A DNA stretch of 49,035 nt from Marinoscillum furvescens DSM 4134 (GTDB taxonomy: Bacteria > Bacteroidota > Bacteroidia > Cytophagales > Cyclobacteriaceae): the NCBI RefSeq assembly GCF_003386095.1, contig NZ_QREG01000031.1:3024-52058 (forward strand), read 5' to 3'. Below, one piece after another: positions 16,248 through 25,392 of the stretch. The first letter of the stretch is position 1; each line of letters begins with the position of its first letter. The notes under the pieces are model-generated. The model worked only from the letters and a program-made list of their open reading frames with translations, was not told where the DNA came from and did no database searches. The translations under genes and the position numbers were made by a program.

Positions 16248-17197
16248 AGGTCTGTTGTCGCGTAATTTTCTTTTGGATTTCCCCAGTTGGGGGTGCTGAG
16301 CGGATTCAGCGCGTTCTGGTTCAGGTATTGCTCAATTTCGCGGTGCAAAATAGTCCACATCAGTTTCATTTCAGGGCTCTGATTGGAAAAATCATGGCGC
16401 CGGTCATGGTGCTGGTGCATGGTAGGAAAATCGACGTTTTTCACTTCGTATCCACTTCCAATCGCTTTCAAAAGAAATAAGGAGTCTACATGGGTGCTGA
16501 TGATCGAGTCTTCCCAGTACCCGTCGAGGGCATGCCAAACGGACTGGTGAGCCAGGGTGAAGTCTCCAGCCGCCACAAAGTGATGGTTGAGCAAAAAGCG
16601 TTCGCTTGCTGTCCGAAGCTTCAGGGTCTTGTACAGCAGCCTGCGCAGTGGCAGGTAGGCTTTTAGGAGCGGGTAATACAGCTCGTGTGAAATCCATGCC
16701 GGTCGATGGTACATGCCTCCCTGCACGCAGTACTCGCTGGTGGTGGTTAGCATTTCATCTTCAGCGTTGGTTCGCCTGTGGATGTTGAGCCTGTCTGCGC
16801 GATATATGGCGCTTTCATCCGATAGTGAGTTTGCGAATTGGAAAAAGGCATCCGGGAAGAGCATATCGGCATTGGAAGCAAGTATGTAATCACCTGTCGC
16901 TCGTCTAATGCCGATGTTTTTGGCAGGAAATTCTCGAAATTCATTGGCGTCCCCTGGTACGGTAATGATTCGCGTAGACCAGAACGGATTTCGGGGCCAG
17001 ATGGAAAGTGAAGTAAGGTTTTCCTTATCAGGAAGCGGGTGGTACTCCACCATAATGAGCTCTGTGGTAACCTTGTGCTGCTCAGCTTTTTGGGCATTCC
17101 ACGCCAGGCTGGTTTCCAGACGATTGAGAAAGTCGTCACCGTAGGTGTCGTTCCTTCCACAGAGTACAATGCTGAGTTTTGGCTTACTAGTTGTCAT
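16244..17197 (-). CDS. GT2-like glycosyltransferase (paralogue 2)
   Basis: GT-A fold protein of 317 residues from the ATG at 17197 (MTTSKPKLSIVLCGRND). The ATG at 17230, immediately after the HTTM gene's stop, is an alternative start. Recognisable segments are TELIMVEYHPLPD and AKNIGIRRATGDYILASNAD (with MLF after it). The acidic NAD motif takes the place of DxD. Its paralogue at 15219-16247 follows with a four-base overlap. Both probably extend or decorate the same glycan. No membrane helix was seen. Confidence 0.75.
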   Translation of the reverse strand: MTTSKPKLSIVLCGRNDTYGDDFLNRLETSLAWNAQKAEQHKVTTELIMVEYHPLPDKENLTSLSIWPRNPFWSTRIITVPGDANEFREFPAKNIGIRRATGDYILASNADMLFPDAFFQFANSLSDESAIYRADRLNIHRRTNAEDEMLTTTSEYCVQGGMYHRPAWISHELYYPLLKAYLPLRRLLYKTLKLRTASERFLLNHHFVAAGDFTLAHQSVWHALDGYWEDSIISTHVDSLFLLKAIGSGYEVKNVDFPTMHQHHDRRHDFSNQSPEMKLMWTILHREIEQYLNQNALNPLSTPNWGNPKENYATTDL

Positions 17198-17230
17198 TTT
17201 GGCTGATGGCAATATTAGCCAAGAATGCAT

Positions 17231-19030
17231 TTACGGTAAGGACAAACGCACCAAAAACTCATGCCGCAGGGTGTCGGTATACTGATCAGGATCGAGTGGT
17301 AGTTCTAGGATGTATACGTCTACAGTGGTGACCGTATCTAATTCCGGGATGGCATTTTGCCACCGGAGCCACTGCTGCTGAATGGCCAGCGTGTCGATGG
17401 TACCTGTTTGGTCATATCGAAGAATGATTTCCGGCTCGAAACGAGAAAAGCTTTCCCACCGAAAATGGTATTTTTGGGCCAGGTCCCAAATTGCTTTTGG
17501 TGGTACAGATTTATTTGCTAGCTGGTACTCCAAAAATGAAAAGGTGGGCGGTACACGAGCGGCATAGACCGGATAGACCGAAAAGGGGTAGGAATCGATG
17601 CGGAAGATGCCACAGCTGAGGTTTGCCAACAGAAAAACGAGCGGTACCCAATAAGTATAATTTTTCCAGTCTGGACGATGATTTACAAGAGTAGCTTTTG
17701 ACGAAAGTCTCAAGAACCAATCCCAAGGGATGAAAAACAGGTAAAAAGCCACGAGCCAGGTGCCGAACCCAATGTACATCAGTATGCCAATAGTTCGATG
17801 CATGAGCATGCCTCCGATGATTGCGAGCCAGCGCCAGGTTTTGTGCAAAAGCAGCCAAGGAAAACTGAGCTCGAATAGGATGACAGTGAGTCCACCGAGG
17901 TGCAGGAGCAGTGGAGTTTGGTCCACCCGCCAGCTCGGTAGCTGTTGGTAGTGCTCGAGCCACTCCAGTCTTACCTGATGAAGCATGGTATCTGCCAGTG
18001 CCCAGTCGAGACCTACGAGCCAGAGCTTGTAAAACCCCGCAAAGAAGTAAATGAGACCGAAATGGAGCCAGATGATTTTGAGGTGAAAGCCGTATTTTCC
18101 ACTTGCCTTCAATTGGTTTTTTTGTCCGATGATCAAATAATCTGTAGTCGGGGCTACGGCCAAGATCCAGGCGCACCAGATCACCAGCTGATGATGCCAG
18201 AGTTTACCAAATAGGTTTGGGGCAGTGATGAGGTAAGTGATGACTACAGCATGCAGCAGGTGTATGCTTCGAAATCGGATTCCAATCATGCAGCAGATGC
18301 TCAGCGCTAAACCGATCCAGCTTAGGGTGAGGTATATTTCGTCGGTAATGGGTAGCCAGTTGACGAGCCAGCCCGGTCCGGGCAGATCGTGTCGGATAAG
18401 TCCTTCGAAATGGCCAAACTTGGGCAATACGAACAGGTAGAGGTAGCAGAGGTACCCATAAAATGAAATCCGAACGAGCGCGAGGTGCTTATTGGTGACT
18501 GGAGCGAACAGATAGCGAAGAATGGCTTGGCGGACAGATTCCAGGTTGATAAGCAGATACAGCACTCCATAGCAAACCAACCAACAAAGCGTAAGCCGGG
18601 TGAAAACCAACTGATGAACGGCGGATAGGCTGCCTACCAGATAGAAAACCAACAGGACACTCAAGGCAGCTCCCATCTGAAAAAGTGGCTCACGCCACAG
18701 CGGTTGAGGTTTTGCTACTTTGACCCAGGTAAAATACCTGGACCTGACGAGCGCTTTTCGATAGGTGATTAGTGTACCAACGATCAGTGGAATGGCTCCA
18801 TATAACAGGAAACGTGACCCCAGGAAAACCAAGCAATAAAAATTTGGGTAATAAGTAGAAAGTTGCTCAGCCGAATATTCAAATATGAATAAGTGATCAA
18901 AGCAAAGCTGAATAAACCTTTGCCCCGGATTTGTGGACAATACGATAAACACCAGGGTCAGTACGACGGGCGGGATGAATGTCAGGGCTTTTCGTTTATT
19001 TAGCAACTTCTCACAGTTCGGTTTATGCAA
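17231..19030 (-). CDS. HTTM-domain polytopic membrane protein
   Basis: A 599-residue integral membrane protein. An N-terminal block of about four helices precedes the HTTM-like region. That region starts at NKHLALVRISFYGYLCYLYL and contains KLWHHQLVIWCAWILAVAP and the helices around IWLHFGLIYFFAGFYKLW, features shared with bacterial relatives of vitamin K-dependent gamma-carboxylase. A soluble C-terminus follows (RVPPTFSFLEYQLANK onward). The family's biochemical activity in bacteria is mostly unknown. The only start upstream of the conserved part is TTG (19030 or 19006). The first choice overlaps the divergent lipoprotein gene by six bases. Confidence 0.7.
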   Translation of the reverse strand: MHKPNCEKLLNKRKALTFIPPVVLTLVFIVLSTNPGQRFIQLCFDHLFIFEYSAEQLSTYYPNFYCLVFLGSRFLLYGAIPLIVGTLITYRKALVRSRYFTWVKVAKPQPLWREPLFQMGAALSVLLVFYLVGSLSAVHQLVFTRLTLCWLVCYGVLYLLINLESVRQAILRYLFAPVTNKHLALVRISFYGYLCYLYLFVLPKFGHFEGLIRHDLPGPGWLVNWLPITDEIYLTLSWIGLALSICCMIGIRFRSIHLLHAVVITYLITAPNLFGKLWHHQLVIWCAWILAVAPTTDYLIIGQKNQLKASGKYGFHLKIIWLHFGLIYFFAGFYKLWLVGLDWALADTMLHQVRLEWLEHYQQLPSWRVDQTPLLLHLGGLTVILFELSFPWLLLHKTWRWLAIIGGMLMHRTIGILMYIGFGTWLVAFYLFFIPWDWFLRLSSKATLVNHRPDWKNYTYWVPLVFLLANLSCGIFRIDSYPFSVYPVYAARVPPTFSFLEYQLANKSVPPKAIWDLAQKYHFRWESFSRFEPEIILRYDQTGTIDTLAIQQQWLRWQNAIPELDTVTTVDVYILELPLDPDQYTDTLRHEFLVRLSLP

Positions 19031-19867
19031 ACGAAGCTACGTATTTATTCGATTTTTTGGAGCCTGGCGCTGCTGTGCCTGGTGCCAGCCTGTGGGCCGT
19101 CCGAGTCGACTGGCATGAGGGAAGTTTTGGCTGTATCGGATAACCTAACGCCTGAAATGGAAATCACAGCGCTCCGCAGGGCGGTAGCTATGTATGGTCA
19201 TCGAGGATATACGCCTGATTCCCAGCTTGGCTTTGAGGCTACGTGGAATGACTGGCAAGAGGCTGAGGTACTGTCTTTATTTGAGGCGATGGACACCAGT
19301 GATTACCACATCTCGTGTGGTCCAATGAGTTATTTGCTCAGAGATGTTTACCGCGCACTGGGCTACCCTGCGGCCACTTATAATTTTGGTTTTAGCAATA
19401 CCTCTTTCACGCATGAAGTGACATTTGTGCAGCTTCCGGATGGTCGTGTGAGTTGGCAGGACGCCACGTTTAATACACAGCTATTGGGTGCAGACGGAGA
19501 ATTACTCGATGCCTTTGAGTGGTTGAGCGGTGAGCGGCAGGGATCTTTTCAAGAAGACACTACATGGGTACGTTTGCTGGTGGATGCGTCGGTGCTTACA
19601 GACAGTCATTGCCAGCCTGTTTTTGTAGGGGAGCAGGTAGGAGAGCTAGCTTCGGGCGTATTGGAGTTTGATTTTCGCGTGTCTTTTTCCAGCAATGTTT
19701 ATGACCCTTGCTATGGTTTTATGACAAAGCTTCATGAGGAATTGGATACTGCGATAAGCTATCATCAGCTTGCCCGTATGCGCATTTCAGACTTGTTAGG
19801 CGCTCCTGATTGGCAAGAGCGGGTGGGTCAAATTACTTTAGAGCCAGTTGATCAATCAGGTGACTGA
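19025..19867 (+). CDS. Transglutaminase-like lipoprotein
   Basis: Exported lipoprotein of 280 residues. A short basic start and hydrophobic core end in the lipobox LVPAC (C23), so it is probably anchored in the outer membrane or periplasmic leaflet. A cysteine, histidine and aspartate appear in the order and context of the transglutaminase/papain-like fold: C98 in ISCGPMSYLLRDVYRALGYP, H130 in FTHEVTFV and D146 in WQDATFN. This triad is my reading from motif order, not from an alignment. It is embedded in the minus-strand glycan run, overlapping HTTM head to head by six bases and the UbiA-GT gene tail to tail by 35. It could act as a protease, transglutaminase or acyltransferase on surface material. 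Confidence 0.7.
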   Translation: MQTKLRIYSIFWSLALLCLVPACGPSESTGMREVLAVSDNLTPEMEITALRRAVAMYGHRGYTPDSQLGFEATWNDWQEAEVLSLFEAMDTSDYHISCGPMSYLLRDVYRALGYPAATYNFGFSNTSFTHEVTFVQLPDGRVSWQDATFNTQLLGADGELLDAFEWLSGERQGSFQEDTTWVRLLVDASVLTDSHCQPVFVGEQVGELASGVLEFDFRVSFSSNVYDPCYGFMTKLHEELDTAISYHQLARMRISDLLGAPDWQERVGQITLEPVDQSGD

Positions 19868-21956
19868 CGATCGCCATATGGTTGGCTACTTCATGATGCT
19901 TTCGAATGGCGTTAGATGCATTTGTGCCGATTTCAGCGGACAGTTTTGGTGATTCCAACAACGTAGCGATTCGATCTGCCATGGCTGAATAGTCTCCTTC
20001 TTTCACCAGAAAGCCGGTTTTTCCATCTTCAATGAGCTCCCCGATACCGGCGTGATCGGTACTAACTACAGGCAAGCCACTGGCCATGGCTTCCATGATT
20101 GCTACGGGTGTACCTTCCCGATCGCCAGTGACAGGAGCTGTAAGGCTATGCTGTACGAAAACGCTACTCCTGGTCATCATTTGATGGATTTCTTCATGAC
20201 TCAGCGCTCCGGTAAATGTCACATGTTGAGCTATATTTAACGAAGTAGCCAAAGTGATGCACGTCTCTAACAGTTCGCCATCTCCCACCATGGTTAGCTG
20301 GGCGTTAGGTGCTTTTTTGAGCACTTCGGCAAACGCCAGTAGGGTTAAGTGGGGTGCTTTTGTAGTGCAAAACCTGCCGACAGCCAGTACTTCAAAAGAG
20401 GGCTCGCTCTTACGATCAGAAGCGAATTTTTCAAGCGCTACATACGCGGGCAGATAGTGGACTTTCTTTTCGGGGGCACCCAAGGCAACCAGCTTGTTGT
20501 AAATTTCTTTACTGCTGGCAAGCAGGGCGTGTACATGCTGGAAAAGCTGTAAATAGTCCGCTTTATAGCATTCTATTTGATCACGGTGATGGATGTCATA
20601 GGCATGAAAATAAGCCATCAGCGGAATTCCGGTGTTGAGGCAAACAGGCAACATGCTCACGGCCATTGGCCCAAAGTGAGCGAAGACCATTTTGGCTTTT
20701 GTTTGCCTTAAGTAGGCCTCCAGGTCTATGATCGTTTCATCCTGATCAGTTTTAGTGGGTGGATATCCGCCATGAATGAGTTTGATCCCATGGGAAAGGT
20801 GCTCTTCGTAAGCACGTACGTAGGTTTCGGAGTATTTATCCTTATTCAGATTGGCAATGATTACCGTTCCTGTCTGTTTCATTTTCTCTTGATTCGATCG
20901 CTGACGTAGGTATTCAGGGTAGTATTCTTGATAAGCTTTTGGCCGATCTTGTAAAAGCACCAAACGTCTAAAATAATAAATGATCAGGTTGACTGGTTTA
21001 GACAAAAACGATCTGATTTCAGACCAAAGATAGGTTTCTGAAGGAAGTGGGTTTGGAAAGAGAACGGCATGTACTGCCAGAAAACCAAGAAACCAGGGGT
21101 TGTAGAAGGATAGCGCCAACAACATCATATAGGGTAGGCCCAGTTTGTAAAATCGCTCAGCAGCATGTTCTCTAAAAGAATAAACCACGGGATGCTGAAT
21201 GACGGTGAGCAACATTCCTAAGAAGATGGCTGTGCAAGCAAATGGTCCGAGCCAATGATATAGTAAAACTGACAAACTGAATAGCTCCGCTACAAGCAGT
21301 ACAATGCATGCCATGCGTAGCTTTAGCGAATGGTATCGAGTGGCCAGCGTTTGGTGCGTATGGATGTCATTGGGTCGGTCTATTACCAGGTGATTGATGA
21401 ATAGTCTAATGCCTAAAAATAGCTGCCAGAAAGCTGTAGGCACAAGGGTTTGCCAGGTGGCCGACTCACCGGCTATCAGGTAAAATGTATGTGTAGCCAG
21501 GGTAGCAGGGAGCACATGCGCATAAAATGCATCTACGATAGGGGCAAAAAATACGTGCGTTTTTAGTCGTAGAGGAGGGAAAGCATATATGCCAAAGGCG
21601 GTAAGCTCTGCCCCCAATAGCCAAAGGCTAAGCGCATTGGTAGGGAATAGAAACCACGGAGCCAGGGCAAAAAGGGTTAAACCGAGCGCTACTATGCCCT
21701 GAAAAGTCTTTGATGTGCTCAGGAAAAAGTTTGATTTGCCGTGTTCACGATCAGTTTTTTGGTCTGCCCAGTCATTACTCAGATAGCCTAGGCCTGCTAT
21801 GCCAATGATGGTCACCAGGCTAAGCGTGAGCCATTTGAGGAGGTGCTGTGGTGTGATCTGCTGAGCATATACTACTCCATAAATCATAGAGAGTATGATC
21901 GGAGCCTTGTATTGCCAGGGCTCACTCAGACGCAGTTTAGACCAAAAGCGAACCAT
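19833..21956 (-). CDS. UbiA prenyltransferase-glycosyltransferase 4 fusion
   Basis: A single frame of 707 residues with two unrelated enzymes. Residues 1 to about 345 are a polytopic UbiA-type domain, with the first aspartate-rich motif NDWADQKTDREHGKSNFF (N61-D69) and a second loop VIDRPNDIHTHQTLATRY. Residues 359-707 are a GT4-type glycosyltransferase with AHFGPMAVSM, VGRFCTTKAPHLTLLAF and the C-terminal EGTPVAIMEAMASGLPVVS. An internal ATG at 20882 (MKQTG) could also give a free glycosyltransferase. I start at the ATG at 21956; the frame is open to 22163, but that part lies over the preceding gene. A likely role is attaching or making a polyprenyl-linked sugar for the exported glycan. Confidence 0.8.
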   Translation of the reverse strand: MVRFWSKLRLSEPWQYKAPIILSMIYGVVYAQQITPQHLLKWLTLSLVTIIGIAGLGYLSNDWADQKTDREHGKSNFFLSTSKTFQGIVALGLTLFALAPWFLFPTNALSLWLLGAELTAFGIYAFPPLRLKTHVFFAPIVDAFYAHVLPATLATHTFYLIAGESATWQTLVPTAFWQLFLGIRLFINHLVIDRPNDIHTHQTLATRYHSLKLRMACIVLLVAELFSLSVLLYHWLGPFACTAIFLGMLLTVIQHPVVYSFREHAAERFYKLGLPYMMLLALSFYNPWFLGFLAVHAVLFPNPLPSETYLWSEIRSFLSKPVNLIIYYFRRLVLLQDRPKAYQEYYPEYLRQRSNQEKMKQTGTVIIANLNKDKYSETYVRAYEEHLSHGIKLIHGGYPPTKTDQDETIIDLEAYLRQTKAKMVFAHFGPMAVSMLPVCLNTGIPLMAYFHAYDIHHRDQIECYKADYLQLFQHVHALLASSKEIYNKLVALGAPEKKVHYLPAYVALEKFASDRKSEPSFEVLAVGRFCTTKAPHLTLLAFAEVLKKAPNAQLTMVGDGELLETCITLATSLNIAQHVTFTGALSHEEIHQMMTRSSVFVQHSLTAPVTGDREGTPVAIMEAMASGLPVVSTDHAGIGELIEDGKTGFLVKEGDYSAMADRIATLLESPKLSAEIGTNASNAIRKHHEVANHMAIVSHLIDQLALK

Positions 21957-22578
21957 ATATTTTTCTTTCGAAGGCTGTCCATAATGGGCAATTGTGGTAA
22001 AGTTCCTCCAACTGATTTCGACTGAATCGATCTGATATGCTTCTGTTGTAAGAATTACTGTTTTGTTGGAAATCCCACTGATAGGCACTGGATGGAATCG
22101 TATAAAACCTGCCCAGCGTGTCGAGCATATCAGGAATGAGTCGTTCTTGAGTCCACCAGACATCTATTGATTCTGGATGATAATAGGCCAGCGCCTCATC
22201 TGCGTGGTGTTGCTCATAACTACCAGGAGCATCCAGGGCTCCAGAAGTCATGTCACGCTTTTCATGCTTAAAATAGCCTTTGGCAAGTTCTTTGATTTCG
22301 AAATCAAAGCCTTCTTCTCGTTTTTTGAATTCTGCGAAGCTGAGTAGCCATGAAGGTAGTCTTCGGAAGGTCAGAATTTTGAGTTTGTTGGCTGTAATGT
22401 CACGATTTTCCTTTTGTGATCGTAACCAAAAGGGTTCGTGCCTACGGTAATCAGACCATTCACCACCAAGGGGATCAAGTTGTACGTCTGGAAGCTGTAG
22501 ATCTTCTATTACCTTATGCACAGTATAGCCTCCAGTTTTGGCAAAATGGGTCCAGACAAAATGTGGCGAACTAATCAT
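21937..22578 (-). CDS. Sulfotransferase-like protein
   Basis: Predicted cytoplasmic transferase of 213 residues. HFVWTHFAKTGGYTVHKV near the N-terminus resembles the PAPS 5'-phosphosulfate-binding loop of sulfotransferases (KTGG), and ILTFRRLPSWLLSFAEF resembles the 3'-phosphate-binding segment with an arginine and a serine. It would sulfate a sugar or lipid headgroup. The start ATG overlaps the methyltransferase stop as ATGA, and the 3' end overlaps the UbiA-GT start by 20 bases. Family membership rests on two motifs, so the assignment is moderate. Confidence 0.65.
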   Translation of the reverse strand: MISSPHFVWTHFAKTGGYTVHKVIEDLQLPDVQLDPLGGEWSDYRRHEPFWLRSQKENRDITANKLKILTFRRLPSWLLSFAEFKKREEGFDFEIKELAKGYFKHEKRDMTSGALDAPGSYEQHHADEALAYYHPESIDVWWTQERLIPDMLDTLGRFYTIPSSAYQWDFQQNSNSYNRSISDRFSRNQLEELYHNCPLWTAFERKIYGSLLV

Positions 22579-23471
22579 GAGTTTTTCTGGTGAAGTAGGT
22601 TTTGCAAAAAATAGCGGTCTTTTGCCTCTTCCATGTTGAAGGCTGGTTTATAAAGCATCACTTCAAAAAAATCTACTGGAAAAACGTACTTTGAGAAGTC
22701 ATGAATGGGACAAATCCCCGTCAGTTCCTGGAATTTGTTGGAGATGGTTAGGTCTTCAAATTGATCAAGCGGGATATCCAGTGTTTGGATGAATTTGATT
22801 ACGAACCCTTGTTTTCTGGCTATGTCCATGAGCTTGTTGAGGTCTGCTACGTCGTAGTGATAGTGCGAATTGATTCTTTCGATTTCGCGATCAATTTTGC
22901 GTTGGTCTTTAGACTCGGGAGCTATTCTTCTAAAAAGATCTTTGATATATACCTCCCCGCCCGGTTTGAGTACGTTCCAGACGGCATCCAATAGCTGCTT
23001 TTTGGAAGTACTATGCCCAAAAGACTCCAGGAAATATACCCGGTCAAAGGATGCTGAAGGGAAATACTTATCCACTTCGTGATAATCAAGCACTTCGAAG
23101 TGCAGGTTTTCTGCATCTTTAGATAGCTGTTTAGCAGCAGCAATTTGCTTTTTGGAAACACTGATGCCGTGGATAGTAGCTCCGGATTTACTCGCAAAAA
23201 ATCGCGCGGGTTTGCCTACACCACACCCCGCATCCAGTACGGTCATCTCCTGGGTAATACCTATTTGTTTGAGTTCATAAGTCAGAATATCAGCAATGTC
23301 ATGCGTACGGAAGGCCTGTATCAGTTCACCATAGACCTCCAGGAAGGCTTCATGATGTTGGTCATAAAATGCACCTACCTTATCACTGTGCTTTTTAGGC
23401 AGCAGGTAGTTGTAGTACACTTCACGCAAGATGTTGGCCGGTGTGTAGGTCTTGAAAAATGCTTTTATCAT
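22575..23471 (-). CDS. SAM-dependent methyltransferase
   Basis: Class I methyltransferase of 298 residues. The SAM-binding motif I is TVLDAGCGVGKPARFFA, followed by HGISVSKKQIAAAKQL (motif post I), then YFLESFGHSTSKKQLLDAV and the LKPGGEVYIKDLF motif III. The overall look is that of the cyclopropane-fatty-acid-synthase/tocopherol methyltransferase branch, so an O- or C-methylation of a lipid or sugar is plausible. The N-terminal AFFKTYTPANILRE repeats a peptide found at the C-terminus of the dioxygenase at 24337-25392. Four-base ATGA overlaps link it to both neighbours. Confidence 0.85.
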   Translation of the reverse strand: MIKAFFKTYTPANILREVYYNYLLPKKHSDKVGAFYDQHHEAFLEVYGELIQAFRTHDIADILTYELKQIGITQEMTVLDAGCGVGKPARFFASKSGATIHGISVSKKQIAAAKQLSKDAENLHFEVLDYHEVDKYFPSASFDRVYFLESFGHSTSKKQLLDAVWNVLKPGGEVYIKDLFRRIAPESKDQRKIDREIERINSHYHYDVADLNKLMDIARKQGFVIKFIQTLDIPLDQFEDLTISNKFQELTGICPIHDFSKYVFPVDFFEVMLYKPAFNMEEAKDRYFLQNLLHQKNS

Positions 23472-24340
23472 GACTTAAAAAGTCGGTTTAATCGGTGCAG
23501 TAAGGCTGTCCAAGAGCTTTGCGCTGGTAATTTATCATCAAATGAAGATTCGGTTATCGGCTGATTGTTGTTTTGTTCAATATATGCCGGCTGAAGTCCA
23601 TCCGGAATATCTCCAGAAACTAACTTTAGAATGCCATTTAGATAGTTGTCTTTGCTGAAAAAGTATACCGCCGTTTCTTCTTCTGATAGCTTATGATAAT
23701 ACGTAAGCTTGGCCTCAGAATTCATGACCCGTGCTGTCGCTACGATTCTGGGTTGTTGACTGGAGTTGGGATAGGAGCCATGAAAAAGTTGATCAGAGTA
23801 CAGCACCACCTGGCCTGCTTTTACCTCCAGGTTTTTTGTGAATCGACGATTTTTGGTAGTGGTTTCGATTCGGGGTGCGGGCAAGCTCCCTGATCTACGA
23901 TTCTGAAAAAAATGATGACTCCCAGGTACTACAAAAAGTCCACCATTGGTTTTGCTGGTGTCTTGCAACGGACACCAAAGAAAGAGGGTTTCATACTTGT
24001 CTTCCTCCACGATACTCCAGTCTTGATGTAGCGGCAAAAAGTTTTCGCTCCTTTCTGGTTTTACCATGTAGGTGCCTCCATACAACTTGTAATTTTCAAA
24101 AAACTTATCCGAATGGCGTTCAAAATAGGTTTTCAGATGACCGTTGATGAGATCATTGGTTTCATTGCTATTGTTTCTGCTGCTTTCGTAGAGCGCTTCC
24201 TTGTGGTAATTGGAGACATGCTCAAAGAAATAATCACGCATCTCTGCGATCTCCTGTTTCTCGAAATAGTCAATGATCAAAAAACCGTCACGATTAAATT
24301 GTTCGCGCTGGGTAGGGTCCTTTAAGGTGCTTTGTATCAT
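23468..24340 (-). CDS. PhyH-family Fe(II)/2-oxoglutarate dioxygenase 1
   Basis: Non-haem iron oxygenase of 290 residues, last of four in tandem. The iron ligands appear as LHQDWS (H105, D107) and QLFHGSYPN (H187), and the 2-oxoglutarate-binding arginine as QQPRIVATAR (R198). The segment TNGGLFVVPGSHHF is typical of the family. I start at the ATG at 24340, which makes an ATGA overlap with the upstream stop; an ATG at 24349 is possible. Likely reaction: hydroxylation of an acyl or sugar substrate. The C-terminus ends in an amphipathic basic segment (SWTALLHRLNRLFKS). Confidence 0.88.
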   Translation of the reverse strand: MIQSTLKDPTQREQFNRDGFLIIDYFEKQEIAEMRDYFFEHVSNYHKEALYESSRNNSNETNDLINGHLKTYFERHSDKFFENYKLYGGTYMVKPERSENFLPLHQDWSIVEEDKYETLFLWCPLQDTSKTNGGLFVVPGSHHFFQNRRSGSLPAPRIETTTKNRRFTKNLEVKAGQVVLYSDQLFHGSYPNSSQQPRIVATARVMNSEAKLTYYHKLSEEETAVYFFSKDNYLNGILKLVSGDIPDGLQPAYIEQNNNQPITESSFDDKLPAQSSWTALLHRLNRLFKS

Positions 24341-25392
24341 CTCAACCATTTGCCTATTCGCATTTTAGCTTCTCTGTAAATATTGATAGGAGTGTAAGTC
24401 TCAAAGAACGTCCGATTGTCTATCCATTCACTTTCTTCAGGTGCTGTTTCGGTTACTGAGTCATCAGTTGCTTGCTCAATTGGTTGGCCAAAATGCTTAC
24501 CCAGATTGAGTGAATAGTTGTTTTTTACATTACCATGTGTAGCAATGGAGGCAAGCAATTTTTCTTCAGAGGGGTAGCTTTCCCGGTTGACGGGGACTCT
24601 ACCTGTTACTTCTACTCCATTGGGTAATTTGCTTACCTGGTAAAGTTGATACAGGTCGTCATTGTTGTAAGTCATATAAAATGACTCATTCACCCGGAGT
24701 TGTAGCAGCTCTTTTTCATTTTCTGGATTGAGAAAATAATGGTGCAGCGGAGCATCTGCAGGAGTGATGCCGATTCCTACTGCTAAGCGCGGAAAAGAGC
24801 CACTATTCGGCAGTGCTGCGTGTATAGTTTTGTTATTGAAAATGAGTGCCTCACCAGCTTTTACAGTTTCGAAGGTGAGATGCTCAAAGATGATTGGCTC
24901 TTTACCCATGGCGGGTGTGGGTACGGCAGGTGAGGGGCTACCAATCGGAAAGTCTAGAAATTTGTGGCTTCCTTTTAAGAATCCCAGTGTTCCATTTTCT
25001 GGCCCAATGTCTAATAGACTGATCCATACCGTAGCGGAGACTGCTGAGGTGCCATGCGCCACGAAAATCCAATCCTGATGGGGGAAGGTGTATTTTTGAT
25101 CATCTGCAGCTTTGATGAGATAACCGCCAAGGTGGATTTTGTAGTTAGATACGTGCTCAGATAGTGCAGGCGCGACTACCGATCGGACATAATCCGTAAT
25201 TTTTTGCTTTCTAGATGCTTCTTCCTCCAGTGAGACATACATGCCATAGTCGGTGTTCTTGACTTCTTCTGCCATTATGAAATCTTTGGCGAAGGCTGTC
25301 AGATCTGTAATTGCGTCAGGTGACAGAAGTTGCAGTTTGCAGTACCCGTCCTGATCAAACTGTCGCTGGGTGGCTTTATCGTTGAAATGCAT
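24337..25392 (-). CDS. PhyH-family dioxygenase 2, with C-terminal extension
   Basis: A 351-residue oxygenase, the longest of the four. Ligands: PHQDWIF (H105, D107) and KTIHAALPN (H191); arginine R202 in SFPRLAVGIG. ENGTLGFLKGSHKF marks the jelly-roll core. Beyond the catalytic domain is an acidic linker and the C-terminal FFETYTPINIYREAKMRIG, nearly repeated at the N-terminus of the methyltransferase two genes downstream. It is closest in sequence to dioxygenase 3 (shared DYGMYVSLEE-like and LASI..HG segments). It overlaps dioxygenase 3 by 17 bases. Confidence 0.88.
   Translation of the reverse strand: MHFNDKATQRQFDQDGYCKLQLLSPDAITDLTAFAKDFIMAEEVKNTDYGMYVSLEEEASRKQKITDYVRSVVAPALSEHVSNYKIHLGGYLIKAADDQKYTFPHQDWIFVAHGTSAVSATVWISLLDIGPENGTLGFLKGSHKFLDFPIGSPSPAVPTPAMGKEPIIFEHLTFETVKAGEALIFNNKTIHAALPNSGSFPRLAVGIGITPADAPLHHYFLNPENEKELLQLRVNESFYMTYNNDDLYQLYQVSKLPNGVEVTGRVPVNRESYPSEEKLLASIATHGNVKNNYSLNLGKHFGQPIEQATDDSVTETAPEESEWIDNRTFFETYTPINIYREAKMRIGKWLR

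Noticed and set aside
21957-22163. Upstream extension of the UbiA-GT frame
   Set aside because: It lies over the end of the sulfotransferase-like gene and does not resemble UbiA proteins; the ATG at 21956 fits better.
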